From Treponema sp. (GTDB lineage: Bacteria > Spirochaetota > Spirochaetia > Treponematales > Treponemataceae): a stretch of 64,000 nucleotides of DNA. Position numbers and translations under genes: made by a program. The notes below the pieces were generated by a model, which saw only the letters and a list, made by a program, of their open reading frames with translations, was not told the origin of the DNA and made no database searches. Position 1 is the first letter of the stretch. The number at the start of each line of letters is the position of its first letter. The DNA is taken from contig JAFUTH010000003.1 of NCBI GenBank assembly GCA_017484285.1, positions 62,001 to 126,000 of the forward strand, read 5' to 3'. Shown here piece by piece: positions 47,973-57,688 of this stretch.

Positions 47973-49811
47973 CTAGTATGAATATTTCAGTGACACGCTC
48001 ACATAGTGATTCATGCAGTCGTAGAGATTGGCGACCCATGCTTCGCGCGCGGCTTTGACGGCTGATTGCACATAGTCCGAAGATTTTAATGCTTCCCACG
48101 ACGAATAGGTGTTCCCGTCGGGGTCGGAATACGTGCCGTCGTCGTTTGCGGTGTATATAAGCCCGCCTTTATACACGTGATTGTTCACTCCCGCGTTTTT
48201 GACGTACTCGAAGGTGTAGCCCGCACAGAGCGAGAAACGCCCCGCCCGTGTGCGCGCGAACGTGTATTCGGCGTTTAAGCCGAGCTGTGTTACATACATT
48301 TTGTGGTCGCTCGTCATAAAGCCGAGCTTTTCCCATGCAGAATCGACGTGCTTTCCGCTGCTCCCGCTCGATGAGAACATCTGGCTCATGTAGAGCGTGC
48401 CGTTCGTGGCGTAGGTGTTTTTAGCGGCAAGCATGTACTCAGCAGCTTCGTCGTCGGAGAAATCTTCCGCGCTGTTTGCATGGCGAATAACGTTTCCGAA
48501 GAGGTCAATCGTCAAATTCGCAAGCGGGCTCATGCGCGCTTTGAGCGAGATTTTGTCAGAATTTGGGTCGAGACTCGAGCCAATGTTCACGCCCGAATTC
48601 GTGTAATTCTGGCGGTTCCAGGTGTAGCCGTCGAATTCCGCGCTTTGAGAGTCTTCATATTCCCAGTGAGCGTAGACATAGGGCATAATCGCTGTGTAGT
48701 TGACTGAAATCTGCGAGAAAAGTGAATCTTCGGGAGCGTATATCACGCCCGTCTGGAAACCGAAGCGCAGTTTTGTGTCAAAATTAAGCTTTAAGACCTC
48801 GTTCAGTTCAATATCATCCGCAAAAAAATCAGTCGCCCAGTTTACGCCCTGTATCGGCTTTATCTCGAACAACAAGCCCATCTGCAAATTGTCGCTCGCT
48901 CCGCCGATATTCTGTACCGCGTAATACGGTGCGGGAGTTATATACGAGAGATTGTTTTGCGGACCGAAGATGATATTCTCGTAGTACGTGACGTTGATTT
49001 TTTCGAATGCGTGCCACTTGAGCGCATGGAACGCAAGATACTTTCCCGTCGAAAGCCAGTTTGAATCGACGTCACGCCCCATGTTGCGCGTCGCGCCAAT
49101 CGTCTCGTAAGCAGACGCATAGCTCCATTTTTCAGTTGTGGCATTAAACGTCAGATTCGCCGAATGATAGCCCGCATCGTTCAACGCCAAGCCGTCACCG
49201 ATAAAAGGACCGAAGCCAAGCCGATTCATGCCGCCCGTTCCATACACTGATTGCGTGCCTACCGCAAGATTCATGTTCCAGTTGAGATACGCCGTCAACG
49301 GGCCCGCGTCAACCGGGTCAAAAATTGAATCTTCGGGCATACTCGTATACAAGGGCGAATAGTCCGAAAAATTGCTCCGCTGACCATAAATGCCGAATTT
49401 ATAGCCGACAGAGACCAATCGGTGAAACGAAACGTCTCCGCCGATTCCGATTTCCGCGTGAAAATCCTTCGTCGTCTCGTTTTCAGAGCCAGAATCGTAC
49501 TCCGAGAGAGAGAGTTTTGCCCCACCCGTCGCCTTCAGATACGGAGTCCACGGCTTTTCAAAAATCCGCGCATACTCTTCTTTTGCTTTTTTTTCGTCAC
49601 GCTCCGTGCCGTTTTCGATGACATCGTTCAGAACGCGTTTGATGACATTCACCGGGTACGGTCGAAGCTGCGGAAGCGTCGACGTAAGACCGCGAAGCTC
49701 CCAATTCTGCGCTTCTTTATAAAACGGGTCGTTAATTTCAACTGATGCCTGCGCAAAGGCAAGCGAGCTACACAAAAAAAGCCCGCACACAAGCGCACTG
49801 TATTTTTTCAT
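47973..49811 (-). CDS. Wzi-like outer-membrane barrel protein (612 aa)
   Basis: Signal peptide MKKYSALVCGLFLCSSLAFAQA, then an N-terminal segment with NWELRGLTSTLPQLRPYPVN, resembling capsule-assembly Wzi-family proteins. A long beta-barrel follows with aromatic strand ends and a final Tyr (VSVSLKYSY). Start ATG 49811 has AAAGGA 9 nt upstream; TTG 49820 is too close to it. It lies between a second, related barrel gene and thiI on the same strand. Probably a surface-polysaccharide anchoring or outer-membrane channel protein. Confidence 0.8.
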   Translation of the reverse strand: MKKYSALVCGLFLCSSLAFAQASVEINDPFYKEAQNWELRGLTSTLPQLRPYPVNVIKRVLNDVIENGTERDEKKAKEEYARIFEKPWTPYLKATGGAKLSLSEYDSGSENETTKDFHAEIGIGGDVSFHRLVSVGYKFGIYGQRSNFSDYSPLYTSMPEDSIFDPVDAGPLTAYLNWNMNLAVGTQSVYGTGGMNRLGFGPFIGDGLALNDAGYHSANLTFNATTEKWSYASAYETIGATRNMGRDVDSNWLSTGKYLAFHALKWHAFEKINVTYYENIIFGPQNNLSYITPAPYYAVQNIGGASDNLQMGLLFEIKPIQGVNWATDFFADDIELNEVLKLNFDTKLRFGFQTGVIYAPEDSLFSQISVNYTAIMPYVYAHWEYEDSQSAEFDGYTWNRQNYTNSGVNIGSSLDPNSDKISLKARMSPLANLTIDLFGNVIRHANSAEDFSDDEAAEYMLAAKNTYATNGTLYMSQMFSSSGSSGKHVDSAWEKLGFMTSDHKMYVTQLGLNAEYTFARTRAGRFSLCAGYTFEYVKNAGVNNHVYKGGLIYTANDDGTYSDPDGNTYSSWEALKSSDYVQSAVKAAREAWVANLYDCMNHYVSVSLKYSY

Positions 49812-49848
49812 AGTATTCAATCCTTTTGCACGTTACTATAGCATACAT

Positions 49849-51549
49849 TTAGTAAAAACTCACGTTCACCGCGGCGGCGATTTCGAAGCCGAAGGCTTTT
49901 TCACCAATTTCGTTGTTGTGGTTAAAAATCGCGACGTAGCTCGGCTGTAGCTTGAACGTGAGGTAGTCTGATGCGCTCCATGTGCCCCGGACAGACAGTC
50001 GGTTCACGTACTCAGGCGTACCGGTCGGAGCAATAGCGTCACGGAGTTCTTCCCAATTCGACTGACTCGATTTGTCGGGATACGCCCAATTCGCGAGGTC
50101 ATCGCTCCCCTCGGTCATGTCGAATTTCGTTTTCTGTCCGCCCCATCCGGTTGCGGCGTAGAGTTTTTTAAACACGTTCGTGCCAGACTGCTCGCCGCGT
50201 GCCATAAAGAGATAGATGACGTCAACCGACCACTTGTTAGGAATCTCATAGCCCACGGAGAGTTCGCCCGAAATCGTGTCGGGACCGAACGGAGATCCAA
50301 GCCATTCATAAAAAATCGCCTTATCGCCCATATTCTCACTGTAGGTGCGCACCATCGACCAGTTCGGGCTTTCTTTGATGTACAGGTACGGATCAGCCCA
50401 GCTTCCTTCGAGCGCGAAATGCCAGCGCCCGTTTCCGCGGGGAATGTAGGTCTCGTTTCCGAGTTGTGCGCCCAAGCCGTTCGGAGTCGGCGAATCACCG
50501 TAATTTGATGTCTCGTAGGGTGTTTGGAATTGTGTCATCGCGAATGTACCGTAAAAACGGGTGTACTTTATCGGCGTAAACTGAATATTCACGCCCAAAT
50601 AGTCACAGGTATGCGACTCTGGGTCAGATTTGTCGTCTTCATATTCACGCCATGCGGCAATTCCGTGAAAAATCATCCAGGGATTCAGGTAGCGCAACTC
50701 CAGCGGCGCATTGACGAGCAGTCCTTCGATAATCGTAACCTGAAGTTTTTTGAAGAAACGCACGTCGAGCTGATGATGGTACATGTATTTGTCAACGTTG
50801 AATTGCGAGACCGCGCCCGTATATTTGATATTCGGTGAAAAAAGCTCAATCTGAGCATAGGAAACGCCTGTGAGATAGTCAGACCAAATCATCGAGCCAG
50901 TGAGCGTCCGCCCGATTGAGCGGCTTCCCTTCCCCAGCTGAAAACCGATGCCCGTTTTTTCGGTAAACATATATCCCGCCGAAAAATAGCCGGTATCAGG
51001 AAAATTGATGTCGAAATCATCGGGTGAATACAGGACATTCGTGTAATTGTCGTTGTGGAGCGACGCGCCCTTATTCTGCGCAAGAATCACGTCCATCTTC
51101 ATCGTGACATAATCTCCGCAGCCAATCGTGACGGGAACGTCGAGCATGGGCGAGCGCGCATAGCGGTCATACACCCAATCAATGTCCGCATTCGTCTTGT
51201 AAAAGCCCTCGAGATTGACAGCCGGCTCTATTCCGACTGAGAGAATATCTGAGCCAAGCGCGAAAATTTCGGCATCGCAATACCGCTCAATCCGCTCATA
51301 GTCGGCATGACCGGAGTCAGACAGCGTGTCCGCGTCAATTTCGGCAAGATACAGACGAATCTGCTGGATAGTGACTGGTGCTGTGCCCGAAAAATTGAGC
51401 ACACCCGCCTCAAGCGACAGTGCCGTGAGCGCATCATACACCCAATGTCCGCTCTTTACCAGCTCCTGCGCCCCACGAGCGTAAATTGAAAATTGAAAGC
51501 CGAAAATTGAAAATAAGACAATCACTGCCATCTTACAAATTTTTTTCAT
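49849..51549 (-). CDS. Wzi-like outer-membrane barrel protein (566 aa)
   Basis: Signal peptide with an unusual FSIFGFQFSIYARG end that is encoded by a repetitive AAAATTGAAA-type stretch at 51482-51516. The N-terminal region SGHWVYDALTALSLEAGVLN and the following barrel fit the Wzi-like group. Many aromatic beta-strands lead to a terminal Phe-Tyr (AAVNVSFY). It is probably co-transcribed with the glycosyltransferase upstream (37-nt gap) and the second barrel gene downstream (37-nt gap). Likely surface-glycan related. Confidence 0.8.
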   Translation of the reverse strand: MKKICKMAVIVLFSIFGFQFSIYARGAQELVKSGHWVYDALTALSLEAGVLNFSGTAPVTIQQIRLYLAEIDADTLSDSGHADYERIERYCDAEIFALGSDILSVGIEPAVNLEGFYKTNADIDWVYDRYARSPMLDVPVTIGCGDYVTMKMDVILAQNKGASLHNDNYTNVLYSPDDFDINFPDTGYFSAGYMFTEKTGIGFQLGKGSRSIGRTLTGSMIWSDYLTGVSYAQIELFSPNIKYTGAVSQFNVDKYMYHHQLDVRFFKKLQVTIIEGLLVNAPLELRYLNPWMIFHGIAAWREYEDDKSDPESHTCDYLGVNIQFTPIKYTRFYGTFAMTQFQTPYETSNYGDSPTPNGLGAQLGNETYIPRGNGRWHFALEGSWADPYLYIKESPNWSMVRTYSENMGDKAIFYEWLGSPFGPDTISGELSVGYEIPNKWSVDVIYLFMARGEQSGTNVFKKLYAATGWGGQKTKFDMTEGSDDLANWAYPDKSSQSNWEELRDAIAPTGTPEYVNRLSVRGTWSASDYLTFKLQPSYVAIFNHNNEIGEKAFGFEIAAAVNVSFY

Positions 51550-51586
51550 ATCAAAAAACTCCTAACTTCTAACTGCTCTCTTTCCT

Positions 51587-52828
51587 CTATTCCCCGATGA
51601 TTCCGAGATTTTTGTCACAGTGCACATGCACAGCGCGCACGTAGCTTTCGACAAGACGCGGTGTGAGCGCAGAGATTTTCCATTTTTCGCCCCACTTGAC
51701 GGCTTCCTGCGCCTTTTGCTTGCGGACTTGCTGATTGTTCAAGAGCACGAGGACTTTTTCGGCAAAGACCTGCACGTCGTCGCCCACCATAAAGCCGCCG
51801 TGGTCTCCCTGCATGACATCGACCGTGCCAAGCTCGCCGATTGCAACGACCGGAAGACCAGAAAGCATCGCCTCGACCGTGACCAAGCCCTGCGTCTCGG
51901 TTTTGCTCGGAAAGACAAAGACCTGCGCGAGCTTGTAAAAATAAACGATGTCATTCGAGGGAATGTAGCCCGCGAACGCGACCGACTGCGACAGTTTCCG
52001 GGATTCGGCAAGTTCTTTTAATTCATCGAGATAGGGTCCCCCGCCCACGAACAGCAGAGCGGTCTTCGGATTTTTTTTCTGTACTTCCGCGAGCACATCG
52101 AAGAGGAAAGAAAGATTTTTTTCTTTTACGATTCGCCCCACGAAAAGCAGGATTTTTTTGCCTTTAATCTGCGGGCATTTTTTTGAAAGCTGCATTCCGA
52201 TTGCCGTTTGGCGGATGAGCGAGTATTTTTCGCGGGTGTCAGGAATTCCGGTGGGAAGAATCTCGCATTCCTTTTGGATTCCGTAGTCCTGCACGACCGA
52301 GGCGATTTTTTTTGTGGGAGCGATAATCACATCCGCGCGCTTGAGGTAAAATTTGACGACCGAGCGACCGATTTTACGCAAACTGAAATCGGGAAGAAAA
52401 TTGACATAATTGACGAGGTAGTCTTCCCACATCGTATGGAACGTGAACACGAACGGCACCTTGCGATGAAGCGCGTACATCGCACCGAAATAGCCGATGA
52501 CCCACTCCGAGTTTACGTGTATCACCGCGGGCTTAAACGCATCCATCGCTTTTTTGACGCGCCGCCACTTGTCAAAGCGAGCCACGCGGTCTTCTTTTGA
52601 AATCGCACTAAACGACCATGACGGAATCCGCACGATTTTGAACGGGGAATGCTCATCGCTCTCTTTTTCATCAAAAAATGCGCTCTTCTGCTGCTCCTCC
52701 GAATACTCAAGACAGACGATGCAGACTTCATGACCGAGTTTTGTAAGCTCCGTTGCGTACGAGTGAACTGAAACGGTAACGCCATTGATGCGCGGATAAT
52801 AAGCATCGGTGAACATCGCGATTTTCAT
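51587..52828 (-). CDS. Family 4 glycosyltransferase
   Basis: A 413-aa GT-B glycosyltransferase with the GT4 pattern: N-terminal MKIAMFTDAYYPRINGVTVSV, acceptor-domain HVNSEW and FTFHTMWEDY, and C-terminal LLFVGGGPYLDEL, VFPSKTETQGLVTVEAM (E-x7-E). This start sequence is typical of processive or diglucosyl-diacylglycerol synthases and related lipid glucosyltransferases. It heads a minus-strand operon with two Wzi-like barrels and thiI, so membrane glycolipid or surface glycan synthesis is likely. Confidence 0.9.
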   Translation of the reverse strand: MKIAMFTDAYYPRINGVTVSVHSYATELTKLGHEVCIVCLEYSEEQQKSAFFDEKESDEHSPFKIVRIPSWSFSAISKEDRVARFDKWRRVKKAMDAFKPAVIHVNSEWVIGYFGAMYALHRKVPFVFTFHTMWEDYLVNYVNFLPDFSLRKIGRSVVKFYLKRADVIIAPTKKIASVVQDYGIQKECEILPTGIPDTREKYSLIRQTAIGMQLSKKCPQIKGKKILLFVGRIVKEKNLSFLFDVLAEVQKKNPKTALLFVGGGPYLDELKELAESRKLSQSVAFAGYIPSNDIVYFYKLAQVFVFPSKTETQGLVTVEAMLSGLPVVAIGELGTVDVMQGDHGGFMVGDDVQVFAEKVLVLLNNQQVRKQKAQEAVKWGEKWKISALTPRLVESYVRAVHVHCDKNLGIIGE

Positions 52829-52959
52829 ACGGATTTTTATTTTATAGGAATCGGGCGTTTAAGTAAATCAAAAACGACAATCTGAAGCCCACGCCGGCAT
52901 GAAAAAGAACTGAAAAGCACAAAATCAGCACTCTTTTGAAAAATCATGACATTGCATCA

Positions 52960-53012
52960 TTGACAAAAATGAGGAAATCTGTCATTATACATTGTGCAAC
53001 CGGTTGCACAAT
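52960..53012 (+). promoter_or_regulatory. GH53 promoter with LacI-type operator
   Basis: TTGACA (52960-52965) is followed after 17 bp by CATTAT (52983-52988), or after 19 bp by TTATAC (52985-52990). A perfect 22-bp palindrome with half-site ATTGTGCAACC and central CG occupies 52991-53012, over the start of transcription. This is the classic LacI/GalR-family operator shape. No LacI-type gene lies in the window. Confidence 0.8.
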
Positions 53013-53048
53013 TAATTCTCTCTCTTTGTTTTCATCAGGAGGCTCATT

Positions 53049-54794
53049 ATGAAAAAGTTTGTACCCTGTCACAAAGTCCGAGCTCTGTCGCTCGCACTTA
53101 CAGCCCTCGCCCTTCTTGCTTCAACAAGCTGTTCAGATGCCATTCTTTCAGAAGAAGTCACGGCTGCCGAACAAAGCGAACGCACGATCACGAGCGGATA
53201 CGACACATCGCTCAGCGGCGCATACTACATTAAAAACGCATACTCAGGAAAATACCTCGATGTCACGAACGGAGCGACGGCAAACGGCACGAACATTCAG
53301 CAATATGCCTACAACGGAAGCACGGCTCAGCAATTCAATCTCGTCTACCTCGCAAGCGGCTATTATGCAATCAAAACCGTCTGCTCGGGAAGCGCGCAGG
53401 CACTCGATGTCTGGACAAAAAGCACGGCGGACGGCACGAATATCGCGACTTATTCATATTCGGGCGGCACAAACCAGCAATTCAAATTCGTAAAGCAGTC
53501 AGACGGCAGCTACGCGATTCTTACCCGAGTCTCTGGCGACAATTCCTGCCTCGATGACTACAACTGGAGCACCTCAAACGGCGGAAACGTCGTACAGTGG
53601 AGCTACTGGGGAGGCGCATGTCAGAAATGGATTCTGACGCCGGTCAGCACTTCCTCAAGCGATGACTTTATGCGCGGCGTCGATGTATCTGCGCTCTACG
53701 CACTCGAAGCGGACGGAAGCTCATTCTACGAGTCGGGCTCATCTTCTTCATCGGACATGCTTTCAATCCTCGCAAACCACGGGGTAAACTGGGTTCGTCT
53801 CCGCGTCTGGAACAATCCCTCAAACGCAAACTACACGCCAATGGAAAACTACGGCTACTGTGACATAAAGAAAGCGGCAAGCGTCGCAGCCCGCGCAAAA
53901 GCGCTCGGCATGAAAGTGCTCCTCGACTTCCACTACTCTGACACCTGGGCTGATCCGAGCCTTCAGTGCACGCCTCGTATGTGGGACAGCTACACGACAG
54001 CTTCGACACTGGCAAGCGCGGCGGCAACATGGACACGAAACTGCCTCATCATCATGAAAAATGCAGGCGGGCTTCCCGATATGGTTCAAGTCGGAAACGA
54101 AATCAACACGGGAATCATGACGACCTCAAGCTCAAACGGCACAGCTTCGGTCGCATGCTCAATCACAAGCTCGAATTTCCAGACCGTCATGAGCACAATC
54201 ATCAGCGCAATCAGAAGCTACAATTCTGACATCGATATTATGCTGCACCTTGCGCAGGGTGGCTATGCGAGCGTCATCAGCTATGCGTACACCTATCTCT
54301 CAAACCTCGACTTTGATGTGCTCGGTCTTTCATACTATCCGTTCTTTGAAAGCCACAAAACCATCGCCAATTTGAAGAGCGTCGTCCAAACGTATGTCGC
54401 AAAGGGAAAACGAGTCGTTGTCGCAGAAACGAGCTTCCCGTGGACGGTCGAGCAATACGCAAATGACAATGTTTCAAATACCGTCTGGTACTACAACAGC
54501 GCGAATGACACTGGACTTGCAAGCGCATACACCAACTTGAGCAGCGTCGCGTCAACTTACGGCATTACCACAAGCACCTACAACGGCTACAGCATCATCG
54601 CGGCAACGGAAGCAAACCAAAAAGCGGTCATTGCGGCAATCATCGATGTCGTGAAAAACGCGGGCGGTGAAGGCGTCTTCTATTGGGGCGGAGAATGGGT
54701 CGCCGGAAACAGCATCGGCTCAACATGGGAAAACCAAGCGCTCTTTGACCTGAACCACAAGGCGCTCTCTGTGCTCGACGCATTCAATAACTAA
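53049..54794 (+). CDS. GH53 endo-beta-1,4-galactanase lipoprotein with ricin-type CBM13
   Basis: A 581-aa secreted lipoprotein (lipobox ASTSC, Cys28). Residues about 50-200 form a ricin-B/CBM13 trefoil with three QQF/QQF/QKW repeats. The GH53 catalytic domain covers about 207-578, with WVRLRVWNNP, DFHYSDTWADP, the acid/base Glu in QVGNEINTG (about 351) and the nucleophile in VVVAETSFPW (about 460). It would cut the galactan side chains of pectin at the cell surface. The LacI-type operator suggests induction by galacto-oligosaccharides. A strong terminator follows. Confidence 0.93.
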   Translation: MKKFVPCHKVRALSLALTALALLASTSCSDAILSEEVTAAEQSERTITSGYDTSLSGAYYIKNAYSGKYLDVTNGATANGTNIQQYAYNGSTAQQFNLVYLASGYYAIKTVCSGSAQALDVWTKSTADGTNIATYSYSGGTNQQFKFVKQSDGSYAILTRVSGDNSCLDDYNWSTSNGGNVVQWSYWGGACQKWILTPVSTSSSDDFMRGVDVSALYALEADGSSFYESGSSSSSDMLSILANHGVNWVRLRVWNNPSNANYTPMENYGYCDIKKAASVAARAKALGMKVLLDFHYSDTWADPSLQCTPRMWDSYTTASTLASAAATWTRNCLIIMKNAGGLPDMVQVGNEINTGIMTTSSSNGTASVACSITSSNFQTVMSTIISAIRSYNSDIDIMLHLAQGGYASVISYAYTYLSNLDFDVLGLSYYPFFESHKTIANLKSVVQTYVAKGKRVVVAETSFPWTVEQYANDNVSNTVWYYNSANDTGLASAYTNLSSVASTYGITTSTYNGYSIIAATEANQKAVIAAIIDVVKNAGGEGVFYWGGEWVAGNSIGSTWENQALFDLNHKALSVLDAFNN

Positions 54795-54812
54795 GCACAG
54801 AAAAACACAGTG

Positions 54813-54862
54813 AGGCTGTCCTCGAAGTAATCAATACTTCTCTAGAGGACAGCCTTTTTTTA
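54813..54862 (+). terminator. Intrinsic terminator of the GH53 gene
   Basis: AGGCTGTCCTC (54813-54823) pairs with GAGGACAGCCT (54845-54855); the inner GAAGTA/TACTTC lengthens the stem. A run of T follows. Also usable in part by the convergent priA operon. Confidence 0.92.
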
Positions 54863-54888
54863 TTTACATCGATTTTTAGGACTTTTTG

Positions 54889-56907
54889 TTACAACAAGCT
54901 CACCGGGTCAACATCGTACTCAATGTACACTTCGCTCGGGGCTTTGAAATTCTCGCGGAAGGTGTGCGCCATGTACTGAAGAAGGCTCACCGACGGTCCG
55001 CGAAGAATGATTTGCTGCCTGTAATTCGCCGCGATTTTTGAAAGCGGGCACTCGGCGGGGCCTAAAATCTCGGTGTGGCAGGCGGCTTCTTGCAATTTTG
55101 AAGCGTTTGCGCGCGCTCCCGCTAGGATTTTGTACAAAATCGCCGCCGCTCCGTTCGCGCCACTGGCAGCCTGTTTTTCGCTCGGAGCGCGGAACACGAG
55201 GCGCAACATGCGTGCGAACGGCGGAAAATTCAGCATCTCGCGCGTCTTCACTTCGCTTTCGTAAAATGCTTCGGTTTTTCCAGCCACGGCATAGGCAATC
55301 GGCTCACTGTCGGGGCAATAGGTCTGAACGAGCACTTTTCCGTCGGGAAAAAACCTGCCCGCCCTGCCTGCGACCTGCGTAATGAGCGCGAAAGTGCGTT
55401 CCGCCGCCCGGAAATCGGGCAAATGCAAGCCCGTGTCGGCGAGCACCACGCCCACCAGTTTGAGGTTCGGGAAATTCAAGCCCTTCGCGACCATCTGAGT
55501 GCCGAGCATGATGTCGTACTCGCCTTTTTTGAACGCGTCGAGTTTTTCGGTAAGCTCGCCCTTGTGATTCAAGGAATCGGTGTCCACGCGGACGACTCGT
55601 GCATTCGGAAATTTCGCCTTCACTTCCGTTTCGATGAACTCCGTGCCAAAGCCAGAATAGCCCACATCGAGCGAGCCACACTCGGGGCATTGTTGTGGCG
55701 GAGCGACCGAGTAGCCGCAATAGTGACAGCGGAGCCGCTTTTCCGCTTTGTGGAAGGTGAGCGAGACGGAGCAGTTCTTGCACTTAAGCTCAAATCCGCA
55801 CGAGTTACAGCGGAAAAAGTGAGTGAAGCCGCGGCGGTTCAAAAAGAGAATCGTCTGCCGTTTTTGCGCAAGCGTTTCTTCGATTTCTTTTTGCAGAACG
55901 GGAGAAATCGCGCCGTCAATCGAAAACCCTGAAAGATTCACGCATTTGATGTGCGGCATTGCCCCGCCCGCAAGACGGCGCGTGAGGACATGTTTTTTGA
56001 TTCCGCCCGTCTCCATTAAGTGCCACGCTTCCACGCTCGGAGTCGCGCTTCCCATCAAAAGCGGGATTTTCTTTTTGCCACAACGGTACATGGCGACCTG
56101 ACGAGCATGATAGCGCGGCGTATTCCCCGATTTATACGAGCCGTCATGCTCTTCGTCGATGATAATCATGCCCAAATCAGGCACAGGCGCAAAAACCGCA
56201 CTCCTCGCCCCGATGACAATACGCGCTTCCCGATTCAAAATCCGCCGCCACTCAGAAAGTTTTTGGCTCGGCGTAAGCCCCGAATGCAAGACGGCGGCAG
56301 TGTTTCCAAAGCGAGAGACGACCGCTTCAATCACTTGCTTCGTAAGCCCGATTTCAGGCACAAGGTAAATCACGCCCTTCCCTTGCGACAAAAGCCGTTC
56401 GCAGACCTGCATAAACACTTCGGTTTTTCCAGTGCCCGTCGCGCCGTAAAGGTAGTGAAGTTTTGAATCCGAAGTTACAATTTCTTCTACCGCTTGTTTT
56501 TGCTCTTCGCTTAAAGTCCGTGCTTTTGTCTCAGGCGATTCTTCCAAAAACGAAAAGCCGCCCGCGTCGCTCTCACGCTTTCCGCTCGGAATCATCGCGC
56601 TCACAGCCTCGCCCACCGAACAAAGGTAATAATGCGACACCCAGGCGGCAAGTTCGGAAAGTTCCTCAGTAAAAATCGGCTCATCGTCAAGAATGCGCAG
56701 AATCGGGCGGATTTTGCTTTCTTCCACGGGGCAATCGCTCGGCAAGGCATCGCTTTCAGAAATCACAAAGCCCGTCATACGGCGGTTGCCGAATTTCAAG
56801 TCCGCGCGACAGCCCACACGGCTTTTGTTCTCCGCATTTTCACAGTCAAGGTAGGTGAATGACTGGTTGAGAGGAATATTCAATACGATTTGAAGGAAGC
56901 GAGCCAT
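54889..56907 (-). CDS. priA: Primosomal replication restart helicase PriA
   Basis: A 672-aa 3'-5' helicase that restarts stalled forks. Walker A GATGTGKTEVF, DEEH box IIIDEEHDGSYK, SATPSVEAW, and the zinc-binding Cys array (CNSCGFELKCKNC, CHYCG, CPECG). Helicase motifs V/VI GTQMVAKGLNFPNLKLV and TQVAGRAGR. The N-terminal 3'BD is shorter than in E. coli. It abuts the uracil-DNA glycosylase gene upstream without a gap, forming a repair/replication pair. Confidence 0.96.
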   Translation of the reverse strand: MARFLQIVLNIPLNQSFTYLDCENAENKSRVGCRADLKFGNRRMTGFVISESDALPSDCPVEESKIRPILRILDDEPIFTEELSELAAWVSHYYLCSVGEAVSAMIPSGKRESDAGGFSFLEESPETKARTLSEEQKQAVEEIVTSDSKLHYLYGATGTGKTEVFMQVCERLLSQGKGVIYLVPEIGLTKQVIEAVVSRFGNTAAVLHSGLTPSQKLSEWRRILNREARIVIGARSAVFAPVPDLGMIIIDEEHDGSYKSGNTPRYHARQVAMYRCGKKKIPLLMGSATPSVEAWHLMETGGIKKHVLTRRLAGGAMPHIKCVNLSGFSIDGAISPVLQKEIEETLAQKRQTILFLNRRGFTHFFRCNSCGFELKCKNCSVSLTFHKAEKRLRCHYCGYSVAPPQQCPECGSLDVGYSGFGTEFIETEVKAKFPNARVVRVDTDSLNHKGELTEKLDAFKKGEYDIMLGTQMVAKGLNFPNLKLVGVVLADTGLHLPDFRAAERTFALITQVAGRAGRFFPDGKVLVQTYCPDSEPIAYAVAGKTEAFYESEVKTREMLNFPPFARMLRLVFRAPSEKQAASGANGAAAILYKILAGARANASKLQEAACHTEILGPAECPLSKIAANYRQQIILRGPSVSLLQYMAHTFRENFKAPSEVYIEYDVDPVSLL

Positions 56908-57636
56908 TTATTTTTCGTAATCAGGCGCAATTCCGAGCAGAACCGTGCGGAACACCTTCAAGTCTTCCCACGCGGGGCGTTTGTTTTCGGGAGCGCGGAG
57001 CAATGCGCTCGGATGCCAGGTGGTCACAACGGGGATTCCGTTAAAATCGAGCACTTTTCCGTGGAGCTTCATCACACCGTCGCTTGCGTGGAAGAGATTC
57101 TTCACGGCAACGCTTCCCGCGCACAAAATCGCCTTTGGCTTTAGGGCAGCAATCTGCGCGTCAAGGAAGGGGCGGCACGCGTCTGCTTCTTCGGGGAGCG
57201 GATTTCGATTAGCAGGCGGACGGCACTTTACGATGTTCGCGATGTAGCAATTTTTTTCGCGCGAAAGGCTGATGGCGGCGAGCATTTTGTCCAAGAGCTG
57301 ACCGGCAGGACCTACAAACGGCAAGCCCTGCTTGTCCTCTTCCTCGCCCGGTCCTTCGCCAATCACAAGCACGAGCGGCTTTTCAACGCCCATTCCAGGC
57401 ACGGTCGTGTGGCGGGCGGCACAGAGCTGACAGCGTTTGCACTCCGCGATTTTTTTATTGATATTCGCAATTGTCGAGTCAGAAGCCGCGTGATTGTCAG
57501 TTTCTGCATTGCTCACTTCAACATCATCTTCAAAATGAGGCATTTCTCCCGCGAAATCAGGTGAAGCATATCCGCAGAGCGAGTCCGAAGCTGTTTTGAG
57601 AAGCGTATAGATTTTTTCTTTATCTTCTTTTGTCAT
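56908..57636 (-). CDS. Uracil-DNA glycosylase, type 4 (Fe-S)
   Basis: A 242-aa glycosylase that removes uracil from DNA. An N-terminal extension of about 60 residues is followed by the Fe-S and catalytic region AECKRCQLCAARHTTVPGMG, IGEGPGEEEDKQGLPFVGPAGQ, NIVKCRPPANRNPLPEE and the C-terminal TWHPSALLR. These blocks are diagnostic for family 4 UDG. The stop is adjacent to the priA start. Confidence 0.94.
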   Translation of the reverse strand: MTKEDKEKIYTLLKTASDSLCGYASPDFAGEMPHFEDDVEVSNAETDNHAASDSTIANINKKIAECKRCQLCAARHTTVPGMGVEKPLVLVIGEGPGEEEDKQGLPFVGPAGQLLDKMLAAISLSREKNCYIANIVKCRPPANRNPLPEEADACRPFLDAQIAALKPKAILCAGSVAVKNLFHASDGVMKLHGKVLDFNGIPVVTTWHPSALLRAPENKRPAWEDLKVFRTVLLGIAPDYEK

Positions 57637-57688
57637 GCAGGAAGATTATAGCGAGAATCACGAGAAAATAAAAGTTTTAAAAGCGCCC

